A stretch of 11,920 bases of DNA from JAHEEL01 sp034660035 (GTDB lineage: Bacteria; Actinomycetota; Acidimicrobiia; Spongiisociales; UBA5794): NCBI GenBank assembly GCA_034660035.1, contig JAYEIJ010000099.1:1-11920 (forward strand), in the 5' to 3' direction. The position numbers were made by a program, and so were the translations under genes. Below the pieces are notes generated by a model. It saw nothing but the letters and a program-made list of their open reading frames with translations, was not told the DNA's origin and ran no database searches. Positions 1 to 6,051 of the stretch are shown in pieces. The stretch's first letter is position 1. Each line of letters starts with the position of its first letter.

Positions 1-18
1 GGATGAAGGAGGGAATAC

Positions 19-1527
19 ATGGCAGACATTGAACGCCCCGCGCCCGAACGCGCTCTCGACTGGTCGCCCGTCGATGCCCGAGCGTTTGGTGAGGGGGCTC
101 TTGACATCTGGACGGAGCTGCTCGATCGCCTGCATGGTGATCTCCCAGTGGCCCGGGATCGATCCGCCGCTGAGGTGCGCAACACCGTTACCCGGGAGGT
201 TCCGGCAGGACCGATGCCCATCGAGGACCTCATGGCGCACCTCCGCGACGTCGTGTTCGAGGAGTCCATGTATCCCGGACATCCTGGCTTCGTTGCCTAT
301 ATCAGTGGTGCCGGGACGGTGCCCGGTGCGGCAGCCGACCTGATCGCAGGCGGACTGAATCAGAACAGTGGTGGTTGGCGCTTGTCTCCGGCAGCTACCG
401 AGATCGAGCAGCATCTCATGAAGTGGTTCGCACGGCGGTTCGGTTTGCCTGAAGGCTCAACGGGGTACGTCACATCGGGTGGTGCGATGACCAACTTGAT
501 CGGGCTCACGTTGGCGCGATCACAGAATGCCGGATGGGATGTCAGGGCCGATGGGATGCGCGCCGGGCCACAGCTCACCGCATATGTCTCGTCGGAAGTC
601 CACGATACGATCGATCGGGCAGCACAGATTCTTGGGATAGGTAACGCAGGCATCCGTCACGTAGCGATCGACGAGCAGTTCCGCATGGATGTGAACGCCC
701 TGCGCGCAGCGATCGACGCCGACCTCGCCGACGGGTTGCGACCGATCGCCGTTGTTGGAACAGCAGGCACGACCGGTACCGGAGCAATCGATCCCCTCTC
801 CTCCGTCGCCGACGTGTGCAACGAGTACGGACTCTGGTTCCATGTCGATGCCGCCTATGGAGGCCCGGCTGCGCTCACCGAACAGCTCGGGTATCTCTTC
901 GACGGCATTGAACGCGCCGACTCGGTGGGATTCGATCCTCACAAATGGCTCTACACACCCCTTGCAGGGGCGTGTCTCCTCGTCCGCGATCCAGCACACC
1001 TCGCGGAGGCTTTCGCAGTCGAGGCGTCGTACATCGTCACCGATAATGATCACACCGGCTGGGGAGTCGACGTCTACCAGCTCAGCCCCCATTTCTCCCG
1101 TCACTTCGCCGCGTTGAAGATTTGGGTCTCGCTCTTGGCTCACGGGTGGGACTCATACGAGCGGCGCATCACCCACGACGTGGCCCTCACCCACTATCTC
1201 CACCAACTCGTCGTCAAGCATCCGGAACTCCAACCGATGACAGAACCGAGTCTGTCGATCACGTGTTTCAGATACGTGCCGAAGGACCTCGCCGAAAGCA
1301 TCGATGCCGAGACGTACCTCGATCTCCTCAACGAACGTGTGATGTTCGACCTCCAACTCGGGGGCAAGGTATTCCCATCGAATGCCGCCGTGAGAGGCCG
1401 TTTCGCGCTGCGTTCCTGCATCGTGAACTTCCGAACCGAGGCCGACACCATGGACGAACTCGCCGACGAGACAGTGCGCCTCGGACGTCTCCTCGACGCC
1501 GAACTGCGCCCCGACTCGCTCCACTGA
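19..1527 (+). CDS. PLP-dependent group II amino acid decarboxylase (aromatic-L-amino-acid decarboxylase-like)
   Basis: The 502-residue product is a full-length member of the PLP-dependent group II decarboxylase family, which converts an amino acid to an amine plus CO2 in the cytoplasm. Visible family marks are YPGHPGFVAY near the N-terminus, TSGGAMTN (phosphate-binding region), His195 in VSSEVHDTIDRAA (the residue that stacks on the PLP ring), VGTAGTTGTGAID, Asp277 in HVDAAYGG (pairs with the pyridine nitrogen) and Lys309 in DPHKWLYTP (Schiff-base lysine). Tyr338 in EASYIV aligns by eye with the catalytic-loop tyrosine of DOPA decarboxylase, which favours decarboxylation over aldehyde synthesis. 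The ATG follows a strong AAGGAGGG site at 6-13. The substrate cannot be read from sequence: aromatic amino acids are the default, but other members use glutamate, aspartate or 2,4-diaminobutyrate. The downstream gene is convergent, so no pathway partner is visible. Confidence 0.92.
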   Translation: MADIERPAPERALDWSPVDARAFGEGALDIWTELLDRLHGDLPVARDRSAAEVRNTVTREVPAGPMPIEDLMAHLRDVVFEESMYPGHPGFVAYISGAGTVPGAAADLIAGGLNQNSGGWRLSPAATEIEQHLMKWFARRFGLPEGSTGYVTSGGAMTNLIGLTLARSQNAGWDVRADGMRAGPQLTAYVSSEVHDTIDRAAQILGIGNAGIRHVAIDEQFRMDVNALRAAIDADLADGLRPIAVVGTAGTTGTGAIDPLSSVADVCNEYGLWFHVDAAYGGPAALTEQLGYLFDGIERADSVGFDPHKWLYTPLAGACLLVRDPAHLAEAFAVEASYIVTDNDHTGWGVDVYQLSPHFSRHFAALKIWVSLLAHGWDSYERRITHDVALTHYLHQLVVKHPELQPMTEPSLSITCFRYVPKDLAESIDAETYLDLLNERVMFDLQLGGKVFPSNAAVRGRFALRSCIVNFRTEADTMDELADETVRLGRLLDAELRPDSLH

Positions 1528-1556
1528 TCACACCAGCAGGCGACAACGCCAACACG

Positions 1557-1575
1557 CCCCATCGGCACCGTGGGG
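1557..1575. terminator. Weak hairpin between convergent genes (possible bidirectional terminator)
   Basis: CCCCA (1557-1561) pairs with TGGGG (1571-1575), with one more wobble pair inside. It lies between the decarboxylase stop and the convergent M23 gene. There is no T-tract on either strand, so the terminator role is only suggested by position. The remaining bases from 1528 to 1657 show nothing else. Confidence 0.2.
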
Positions 1576-1657
1576 GTCGCATACTGAACGGTCATAACAC
1601 CCGCCCATATCAGGTATGCTCGCCTGTTCGGACCATGCACCCAGCCGGTTGCGGGCG

Positions 1658-2578
1658 CTAGCGTCTTCCCCGGTAGGCGATGAATCCGGCTGAGATGACC
1701 GCGATCGCTGCAGCGGAAAACAGGCCGTACTGTACGAGTATGAAGCCGCGATGGGTGATGTAGAGGCCACCTATCACTGCGAAGCCTGCGACGATCGCTG
1801 TGATGATCCAGTTTCTCCTGCGGGATGCAACAACGATCCACCAGATGACACCCGCACCTGTGGCAGCGAGGATGATGAGTTCGACGCTCCATCGTTCGAG
1901 GAACTTGCCCTCTGGTGCTGGGTAGCCGCCGTCTGGCACTGCCTGTGCAGCGATGATGCCTGAGGGTTGGAGCCATCCCAAGTCCGTCGGACACGGCTTG
2001 ATCCACCCGGCCATCCATCGCCACTCGCCTCGAGCGGGATAGTCCCTGCGTTGTCCAGCTCGAACACCGAGGTGCAGATGGGTGACAAGCGGGTGCTCGT
2101 GCGAACCACCGTTCTCCCACTCGTCACCGAGATAGCCGAGGAGATCGCCCTTCGAGACTGAGCCCGGATCGGCACTCCAGCGGCTGGGACTCAGGTGACC
2201 ATACAGCGAGTAGAGGTTCGCCCAGGGATGATCAACGATCACCAACCACCCGTAGCCCCCCATCGGACCCGAGAAAGACACATCACCGTCGGCCATCGCA
2301 TACACAGGGGTCCCGGCTGGTGCGTGATAATCCTCAGCAGCGTGATACTCGACATCCGGATACGGCCCGCCATGATCACGGAAATCGGCGTCGTGGGCGG
2401 GATTCACGACGGTATCGAGGGGAAGTCGGAATAACACGTCAGTCGCTGCCGGATTCTCTGACTCGGTATCCACCCTCGGAATCATCCGGCACTCGGCAGG
2501 ATCTGCTGAGCTGGCACAAGCGGCGAGCGAGAGCGTCACAGCAGCCACGCCCACAAGCAGCAGGACCCGCCTGACCAA
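1658..2578 (-). CDS. M23 family metallopeptidase (LytM/peptidoglycan endopeptidase-like) lipoprotein with three C-terminal membrane helices
   Basis: With the TTG start at 2578 the product is 306 residues. It opens with an arginine pair, a hydrophobic stretch and the lipobox LAAC with Cys21, a standard lipoprotein signal peptide. The M23 domain follows at about 48-185. His79 and Asp83 (HAAED, for the usual HxGxD) and His169 of HLH are the expected zinc ligands, and His128 (YGHL) and His167 are the expected catalytic histidines. M23 enzymes cleave peptidoglycan cross-bridges, though some are inactive activators. Three hydrophobic helices follow at about 232-252, 256-276 and 279-302. The arginine-rich loop after the first and the C-terminal RGRR both fit the cytoplasmic side. 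The start was chosen because GGAGG sits 6 bases upstream and gives a proper signal peptide. An upstream in-frame TTG at 2692 would add 38 residues and bury the signal peptide. Family assignment is firm, substrate unknown. Confidence 0.85.
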   Translation of the reverse strand: MVRRVLLLVGVAAVTLSLAACASSADPAECRMIPRVDTESENPAATDVLFRLPLDTVVNPAHDADFRDHGGPYPDVEYHAAEDYHAPAGTPVYAMADGDVSFSGPMGGYGWLVIVDHPWANLYSLYGHLSPSRWSADPGSVSKGDLLGYLGDEWENGGSHEHPLVTHLHLGVRAGQRRDYPARGEWRWMAGWIKPCPTDLGWLQPSGIIAAQAVPDGGYPAPEGKFLERWSVELIILAATGAGVIWWIVVASRRRNWIITAIVAGFAVIGGLYITHRGFILVQYGLFSAAAIAVISAGFIAYRGRR

Positions 2579-2584
2579 AGGCCA

Positions 2585-2589
2585 CCTCC
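2585..2589 (-). promoter_or_regulatory. Ribosome binding site deciding the TTG start of the M23 lipoprotein
   Basis: On the minus strand GGAGG (2589 to 2585) lies 6 bases before TTG (2578-2576). This start places the lipobox cysteine at residue 21. No comparable site was seen for the longer reading frame. Confidence 0.6.
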
Positions 2590-2898
2590 ACAGGTTCGCC
2601 AGGCATCGTATGTCAGCCCTACTCAGCGACCAAATCCCTACGGCGAAAACGACGAGAACCCCGCAAGCAGGGGGGATGATCGAAAGGCCCAACGATGTCA
2701 GTCAGGACACTGTTCCGGACTCAGCCCCGCCCACATATCGAAGTCTACGCTCTCTCCAATCCGTGAGAGTCATCAGACATATCCGGATGCTCCCACAGGA
2801 AATCCCGGATCTCCTCGGCCTTATCCTGATCGGCGGTTTCAGAATCCCGCATGAATCCGGCATCCCGCAGAGCTACGCCGGCGGGCTACCTCGATGCC

Positions 2899-2920
2899 AG
2901 GTGTCCATCAGGTGTCCATC
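2899..2920. repeat. 11-bp perfect tandem duplication
   Basis: AGGTGTCCATC occurs at 2899-2909 and again at 2910-2920, followed by AG, the start of a third copy. It is in non-coding DNA. Two copies are too few to suggest function, and replication slippage is enough to explain them. Confidence 0.8.
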
Positions 2921-2985
2921 AGACGGCAATACCTCGCCGCTATTCACCACCACTCGCCACAGGAAAGGAACGGGTGCCGGAATCG

Positions 2986-3033
2986 CGGAAGCCCTTGCTG
3001 TGACTGGATAATCCAGCCCTGCAAGGGCTTCCG
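2986..3033. repeat. Long interrupted inverted repeat immediately 3' of tRNA-Val
   Basis: CGGAAGCCCTTGC (2986-2998) is perfectly complementary to GCAAGGGCTTCCG (3021-3033). Inside it sits a second palindrome, CTGGATAATCCAG (3004-3016). On the minus strand this is the first DNA after the last tRNA of the cluster, so it could terminate or protect the 3' end of the tRNA transcript. No T-tract follows, and REP-like or attachment-site origins remain possible. Confidence 0.75.
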
Positions 3034-3038
3034 GCTTG

Positions 3039-3110
3039 TGGGCGCTACTGGGATTGAACCAGTGACCTCTGCCGTGTCGAGGCAGCGCTCTGCCGCTGAG
3101 CTAAGCGCCC
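3039..3110 (-). tRNA. tRNA-Val (anticodon GAC), with C33
   Basis: A 72-base cloverleaf: acceptor GGGCGCT/AGCGCCC (perfect), D arm GCTC/GAGC, anticodon stem CTGCC/GGCAG, T arm ACTGG/CCAGT with loop TTCAATC, discriminator A. The 7-base anticodon loop is TCGACAC, giving anticodon GAC at 3078-3076. This is Val, and it agrees with A35 and A73 as valine identity bases. Position 33 is C where U is almost universal. CCA is not encoded (the genome has CAA after the discriminator position's A), so CCA must be added after transcription. It is last in the three-tRNA cluster, 24 bases after tRNA-Cys. Confidence 0.93.
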
Positions 3111-3134
3111 GTTGTTGGGCATTGTATCCCGACG

Positions 3135-3205
3135 AGGCGACGCCGGGACTCGAACCCGGGTAGAGGGTTTTGCAGACCCTTGCCTAGCCACTCGGCCACG
3201 TCGCC
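3135..3205 (-). tRNA. tRNA-Cys (anticodon GCA)
   Basis: A 71-base cloverleaf with acceptor GGCGACG/CGTCGCC, anticodon stem AGGGT/ACCCT, loop CTGCAAA (anticodon GCA) and T arm with loop TTCGAGT. The discriminator is U, the expected cysteine identity base. CCA is not encoded. It is the middle gene of the cluster, probably co-transcribed with tRNA-Gly upstream and tRNA-Val downstream. Confidence 0.96.
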
Positions 3206-3221
3206 GAGACCTTTGTCAACA

Positions 3222-3243
3222 GAGGGCGGCCGAAACCGCCCTC
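3222..3243 (-). other. Hairpin in the tRNA-Gly to tRNA-Cys spacer
   Basis: GAGGGCGG (3222-3229) and CCGCCCTC (3236-3243) form a perfect 8-bp stem around a 6-base loop. It starts three bases after the tRNA-Gly 3' end. The likely role is a processing or pausing hairpin in the tRNA precursor. No T-tract follows, so a strong terminator is unlikely. Confidence 0.6.
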
Positions 3244-3245
3244 CG

Positions 3246-3318
3246 AGCGGATGACCGGATTCGAACCGGCGACCTCAACCTTGGCAAGGTTGCGCTCTAC
3301 CAACTGAGCTACATCCGC
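3246..3318 (-). tRNA. tRNA-Gly (anticodon GCC)
   Basis: A 73-base cloverleaf with acceptor GCGGATG/CATCCGC, D arm GCTC AGTTGGTA GAGC, anticodon stem CAACC/GGTTG, loop TTGCCAA (anticodon GCC), T arm with loop TTCGAAT and discriminator U as usual for bacterial glycine tRNA. CCA is not encoded. It is first in the cluster. The dut stop lies only 37 bases upstream, so it either has a promoter inside the end of dut or is read through from dut. No clear -35/-10 pair was seen. Confidence 0.97.
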
Positions 3319-3355
3319 GCAGACACGAAGAGTACCACGGCGCGGCTTGAACAGC

Positions 3356-3784
3356 CTATGCCCCCGTTGACCCGAATCCTCCCGATCCACGAGTCGAACC
3401 GGGAAGTTCCTCGACCGGGATGAACTCCTGAACGGCTACCGGGACCACCACGAACTGAGCGATCCGATCGCCTCGGGCGATCTCGAAAACCTCGCTCGAC
3501 AGATTGACCAACACGACCTTGATCTCGCCACGGTAACCGGCATCGACAAGTCCCGGGCCGTTGACCACCGAGATACCGCTTCGGGCCGCAAGGCCGCTCC
3601 GGGGTGTTACCAACCCCGCGAATCCATCGGGAATCGCCACCGCGATCCCGGTTGGAACGACCGCACGTTGCCCGGCGTCCATCGTCATGGACTCACGCGC
3701 ATAGAGATCGACGCCACCGTCTCCGGGATGTGCATGAGCCGGAATCGGCAGCCCGTCGTCGAGTCGTTGCAGCGGGATCTTCAT
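3356..3784 (-). CDS. dut: dUTP diphosphatase (dUTPase)
   Basis: The enzyme hydrolyses dUTP to dUMP and pyrophosphate, keeping uracil out of DNA and supplying dUMP for thymidylate synthesis. It normally works as a homotrimer. The 142-residue product carries all five trimeric dUTPase motifs in order: GVDLYA (24-29), PRSGLAARSG (61-70), GPGLVDAGYRGEI (76-88, with catalytic Asp81 and base-stacking Tyr84), RGDRIAQ (104-110) and the C-terminal RGSGGFGSTG (132-141). The ATG at 3784 was chosen because the family starts at about this point and a GAGG lies 9 bases upstream. An in-frame ATG at 3859 would add 25 residues unlike the family. The gene is divergent from the unknown membrane protein gene and is followed by the tRNA cluster. 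Confidence 0.96.
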   Translation of the reverse strand: MKIPLQRLDDGLPIPAHAHPGDGGVDLYARESMTMDAGQRAVVPTGIAVAIPDGFAGLVTPRSGLAARSGISVVNGPGLVDAGYRGEIKVVLVNLSSEVFEIARGDRIAQFVVVPVAVQEFIPVEELPGSTRGSGGFGSTGA

Positions 3785-3895
3785 ATGAGTGAACCTCGGT
3801 CGCTTGATGGGAATGGTATCGCCATCGGGACCGCCTCGGTGCCCCAACTGTCGGCACATCGGCGGTATCGTCCTGGCAACCTACCAAACGGATCC

Positions 3896-5023
3896 ATGGC
3901 CAGAAGACAATCTGAAGTTCAACTCCCCGGCAACAACGGCCGGTGGTTTCTCGAACTCGCAGGGGTGATCGAACCCCCTCTGAGCCCTACCGAGACGTAC
4001 ACGGAGTTGGAAGCACTCGAACCACCGCCGCCATTCGTCGCATCCGAGAGCGCTGCGGTAACTGCCGGGGCCGCCGCCGTGAGCGGTTCGCTGTCCGCCA
4101 ACGCCAACGGCGAGACCGCAGGAGACGGCGACACGTTCGTGCCCGTCGCCGCACGATCCGATGACGGCCTCCCCGACTGGCAGCCCGACGACGTCTCCCC
4201 CCGGCTGGGGCGCCGCGGCCTCGGACGATGGTTGGCCGGCGCACTCTTCGCACTCGTTGTCGTCGCCATCGCCCTCGCCGTCGTACTGCTCCCACGGGCC
4301 GTACAAAGCGAGGCCGATGCGCTCGCTGCCAACTACACCCGGTCCCTCACGGACCTGCGCAATGAACTCCCCCACTCTCAGGCCACCCTTGCGGTTCTCA
4401 CCGAGCCCTCAAGCACTCCCGAAGCAGTGTCGGCGTCCGTGCCGGCGATCGGGGACCTCAACACGCGTGGAACCGTCGTCATCAGTCATGCCACAGCACC
4501 TCTGCCATCCACTCTCGTGTTCGTTCCGCGGAACCCACTCGAGGCGCTCGAACCCACGCGGACCACGATGCTCATCCTCGGGGCTGAAGCTGAAGGCATC
4601 TCCGGTCGCCTCGCAACGACATTCACCTACCGCTCCACCGTGCCGGCTCTCTTCGCCACCCCGGAGCTGCCGGTTGAGGCCGACTCTGCAACGACCGACG
4701 CCCTGAGCGTCGCCCTCGCCGAATCGCTCGCCGACACGGCACGCCTCGTCGCAGACCTCCCGCCAGATCCGACGTTCGCTGAGACGCGGGAACTCGCAAC
4801 CAGTGCGTCCGAACGGTATGCCCCCTGGCAGTTGGAGTACCTCGACGCCCTGAGAGAAGGCCACACCGACCGGACTGCCGATCTTGTCGTCGAACTCGAT
4901 GCAGCACGTGATGACATCGCCGCTGCACTCGACGTCGCCCTCGAAGTCGTCCGAGCCGAGATTGATCCACGGATCGTCGCCCTTGCCGACGAGACCGAGA
5001 CCGCGATCAGCGCTATCCCGTAG
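3896..5023 (+). CDS. Unrecognised single-pass membrane protein
   Basis: I do not recognise this family. From the ATG at 3896 the product is 375 residues. It has a cytoplasmic N-terminal part of about 110 residues, which starts with a tidy block (GRWFLELAGVIEPP) and continues as a proline-, alanine- and acid-rich linker. A basic RLGRRGLGRW stretch follows, then one membrane helix at about 112-133. The remaining 240 residues would be outside the membrane. That part has alternating predicted beta and acidic helical stretches and ends in helical, coiled-coil-like sequence. No catalytic motif is visible. The same frame is open back to 3668, but that would overlap dut. An ATG at 3785 abuts the dut ATG head to head. 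No strong ribosome binding site marks any start, so a leaderless start at 3896 is possible. It ends 2 bases from the convergent nrdR stop. Confidence 0.7.
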   Translation: MARRQSEVQLPGNNGRWFLELAGVIEPPLSPTETYTELEALEPPPPFVASESAAVTAGAAAVSGSLSANANGETAGDGDTFVPVAARSDDGLPDWQPDDVSPRLGRRGLGRWLAGALFALVVVAIALAVVLLPRAVQSEADALAANYTRSLTDLRNELPHSQATLAVLTEPSSTPEAVSASVPAIGDLNTRGTVVISHATAPLPSTLVFVPRNPLEALEPTRTTMLILGAEAEGISGRLATTFTYRSTVPALFATPELPVEADSATTDALSVALAESLADTARLVADLPPDPTFAETRELATSASERYAPWQLEYLDALREGHTDRTADLVVELDAARDDIAAALDVALEVVRAEIDPRIVALADETETAISAIP

Positions 5024-5025
5024 CC

Positions 5026-5493
5026 CTACCGAACACCGACGTCGTCGGACCTCTGCTCGAGAGTCGCTGCTTCTCGCTCGAAGTCCCCTGCCCCCTGGAA
5101 CTCCTTGTACACGGACGCGAATCTCAGGTAGGCGACCTCGTCGAGATCACGGAGCTCCGCGAGAACCGCTTTGCCGAGTTCATCACTTGTGACCAGCGCC
5201 GAACCTCCGCGTGCTGAAGCTTCAATCCTTGCGACGATGTCATCGATGGCTCCGTCAGCCACGGGCCGATCGGCAAGCGCCGACTCGAGGCCGCGGCGCA
5301 CCTTCTCTCGATCGAACGCTTCGCGCCGTCCGCTGCGCTTGACGACGGTCGCTCCGATCGCGGGGCGTTCGAACGTGGTGAATCGCTCACCACACACCAG
5401 ACACTCTCGACGACGTCGAATCGCTCCGCCGTCCTCGGCGGGTCTCGAGTCGACAACCCGGGTATCTTCGGTGGCACAAAGAGGACATCTCAT
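5026..5493 (-). CDS. nrdR: Transcriptional repressor NrdR
   Basis: NrdR is the zinc-finger/ATP-cone repressor of ribonucleotide reductase genes and senses nucleotide state through ATP/dATP. The product is 155 residues, the normal length. Cys3, Cys6, Cys31 and Cys34 form the zinc ribbon (RCPLC and CLVCGERF). The arginine run RRRR just before the second cysteine pair is typical of the DNA-binding part. The ATP-cone spans about 49-139 (VVKRSGRREAFDREKVRRG onward, with YLRFASVYKEF near its end). The ATG at 5493 was chosen because the family begins with MRCP. The open frame to 5568 adds non-family residues. It lies 79 bases after the LysM gene on the same strand, the usual actinobacterial order. 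No NrdR box was recognised in the window. Confidence 0.96.
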   Translation of the reverse strand: MRCPLCATEDTRVVDSRPAEDGGAIRRRRECLVCGERFTTFERPAIGATVVKRSGRREAFDREKVRRGLESALADRPVADGAIDDIVARIEASARGGSALVTSDELGKAVLAELRDLDEVAYLRFASVYKEFQGAGDFEREAATLEQRSDDVGVR

Positions 5494-5572
5494 CGTGTCC
5501 GGAAGCGTACTCCCGGCCGGGATCGAACCACTCGGAGACGCCGGGGTTCTTCGGTGCATCCAATGCAACCGC

Positions 5573-5869
5573 TCAGGCCTCGTCGTGAGATGGGATCTGG
5601 AGAACCTCGCCGACCAGGATCGCCGACGTTGGCAGATCGTTCAGATCCTGAATCGTCGAGATCATTCCGCGCACGTCTTCGCCCGGAGCGATCGTGTCGA
5701 CAGCGATGGACCAGAGCGTATCGCCGGCGTGGACCCGGTAGTCGACCGTCGCAAGGGGATCGCCGCCCGTCATGGCGTGAACGGCAGTGGCGAGGAGGAG
5801 CACGAATGCTGCAACAGTCGTGGAGATGATGACCAACGCTCGGGCGCTGGTGCTTCGCTGCGAAATCAT
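5573..5869 (-). CDS. Small LysM-domain membrane protein, candidate SOS-induced cell division suppressor (YneA/DivS/ChiZ type)
   Basis: The 98-residue product has a short basic N-terminus, one hydrophobic helix (about 11-32, ending VHA, a possible signal peptidase site) and a single LysM domain at about 43-93 (DYRVHAGDTLWSIA to VLQIP). LysM binds the glycan backbone of peptidoglycan, so the domain should sit outside the membrane. Small LysM membrane proteins divergent from lexA include YneA (Bacillus), DivS (Corynebacterium) and Rv2719c/ChiZ (Mycobacterium), which delay division during DNA damage. The shared three-operator region supports the same role here, but that is inference from context. 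The ATG at 5869 has AGGAGG 8 bases upstream. The frame runs open to 6085 through the operators, which is rejected as a start. nrdR follows 79 bases downstream. Confidence 0.85.
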   Translation of the reverse strand: MISQRSTSARALVIISTTVAAFVLLLATAVHAMTGGDPLATVDYRVHAGDTLWSIAVDTIAPGEDVRGMISTIQDLNDLPTSAILVGEVLQIPSHDEA

Positions 5870-5877
5870 CCGTGTCT

Positions 5878-5883
5878 CCTCCT
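5878..5883 (-). promoter_or_regulatory. Ribosome binding site of the LysM gene
   Basis: AGGAGG on the minus strand (5883 to 5878) is a perfect Shine-Dalgarno core 8 bases before ATG 5869. It fixes the start of the 98-residue protein and excludes the longer open frame. Confidence 0.8.
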
Positions 5884-5995
5884 GGTCGCCACTCTGCCAT
5901 TCGCCGACTCTCGCCGGCCCTGTGCGGTGGGCTTGTGCCCACGATGCGAACGTACCGCCCGGGTGTGACAGAAAACGGAGATCCCTACCACCAAT

Positions 5996-6009
5996 CGAAC
6001 GTTTGTTCG
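5996..6009. promoter_or_regulatory. LexA operator (SOS box 1)
   Basis: CGAAC-GTTT-GTTCG is a perfect match to the Gram-positive/actinobacterial LexA box CGAAC-N4-GTTCG. It is the box nearest to the LysM gene, 127 bases upstream of its ATG. Confidence 0.88.
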
Positions 6010-6020
6010 TATCTATCCGA

Positions 6021-6049
6021 ACACTACCGAACATCTGTTCGGTAGTCAA
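6021..6049 (-). promoter_or_regulatory. Candidate promoter of the LysM gene, overlapping SOS box 2
   Basis: On the minus strand TTGACT (6049-6044, five of six bases of the -35 consensus) is followed after 17 bases by TAGTGT (6026-6021, a weak -10). SOS box 2 fills the spacer, so bound LexA would block polymerase. The start point would be near 6013, leaving a leader of about 145 bases. Confidence 0.35.
6028..6041. promoter_or_regulatory. LexA operator (SOS box 2), core of a 24-bp palindrome
   Basis: CGAAC-ATCT-GTTCG is a perfect LexA box. The symmetry extends outward: ACTACCGAAC (6023-6032) is the exact reverse complement of GTTCGGTAGT (6037-6046), so the arms are 10 bp. A lone half-site CGAAC lies just to the left at 6018-6022. 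Confidence 0.9.
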
Positions 6050-6051
6050 GT

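Larger units (their letters stand above)
2579..3038. other. Intergenic region without a convincing gene
   Basis: About 460 bases separate the M23 lipoprotein gene from tRNA-Val. Besides the ribosome binding site at 2585-2589, it contains an 11-bp tandem duplication (2899-2920) and a long interrupted inverted repeat next to the tRNA (2986-3033). On the minus strand there is a small reading frame at 2745-2852 whose 35-residue product starts MRDSETADQDKAEEIR. It is acidic and protein-like but has no clear ribosome binding site. A plus-strand frame at 2610-3011 overlaps the tandem repeat and most of the inverted repeat and lacks recognisable motifs. No integrase or transposase motif was found. 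Confidence 0.6.

Noticed and set aside
520..1143. 207-codon frame antisense to the decarboxylase
   Set aside because: It lies wholly inside a gene with complete catalytic motifs. Long antisense frames are common in GC-rich genes.
2610..3011. 133-codon plus-strand frame
   Set aside because: It has no domain, no ribosome binding site and overlaps the tandem repeat and most of the inverted repeat.
2894..3163. Plus-strand reading frame containing VGATGIEPVTSAVSRQRS
   Set aside because: This is the well-known false protein produced by translating the opposite strand of a tRNA. It covers tRNA-Val and part of tRNA-Cys.
3206..3221. TTGACA-like word before tRNA-Cys, considered as a promoter
   Set aside because: It is too close to the mature tRNA 5' end for the transcript to start upstream of it.
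3112..3423. Plus- and minus-strand frames over the tRNA cluster (RIRTGDLNLGKVALYQLSYI and DVAQLVERNLAKVEVAGSNP)
   Set aside because: Both are typical spurious translations of tRNA-Gly and its surroundings, and are fully explained by the tRNA genes.
3668..3895. N-terminal extension of the unknown membrane protein
   Set aside because: It overlaps the dut coding region antisense up to 3784, and the part beyond that lacks protein-like order. It is kept only as an alternative start at 3785.
5171..5968. 265-codon plus-strand frame antisense to nrdR and the LysM gene
   Set aside because: It spans two well-supported genes and their gap and shows only arginine/serine-rich antisense composition.
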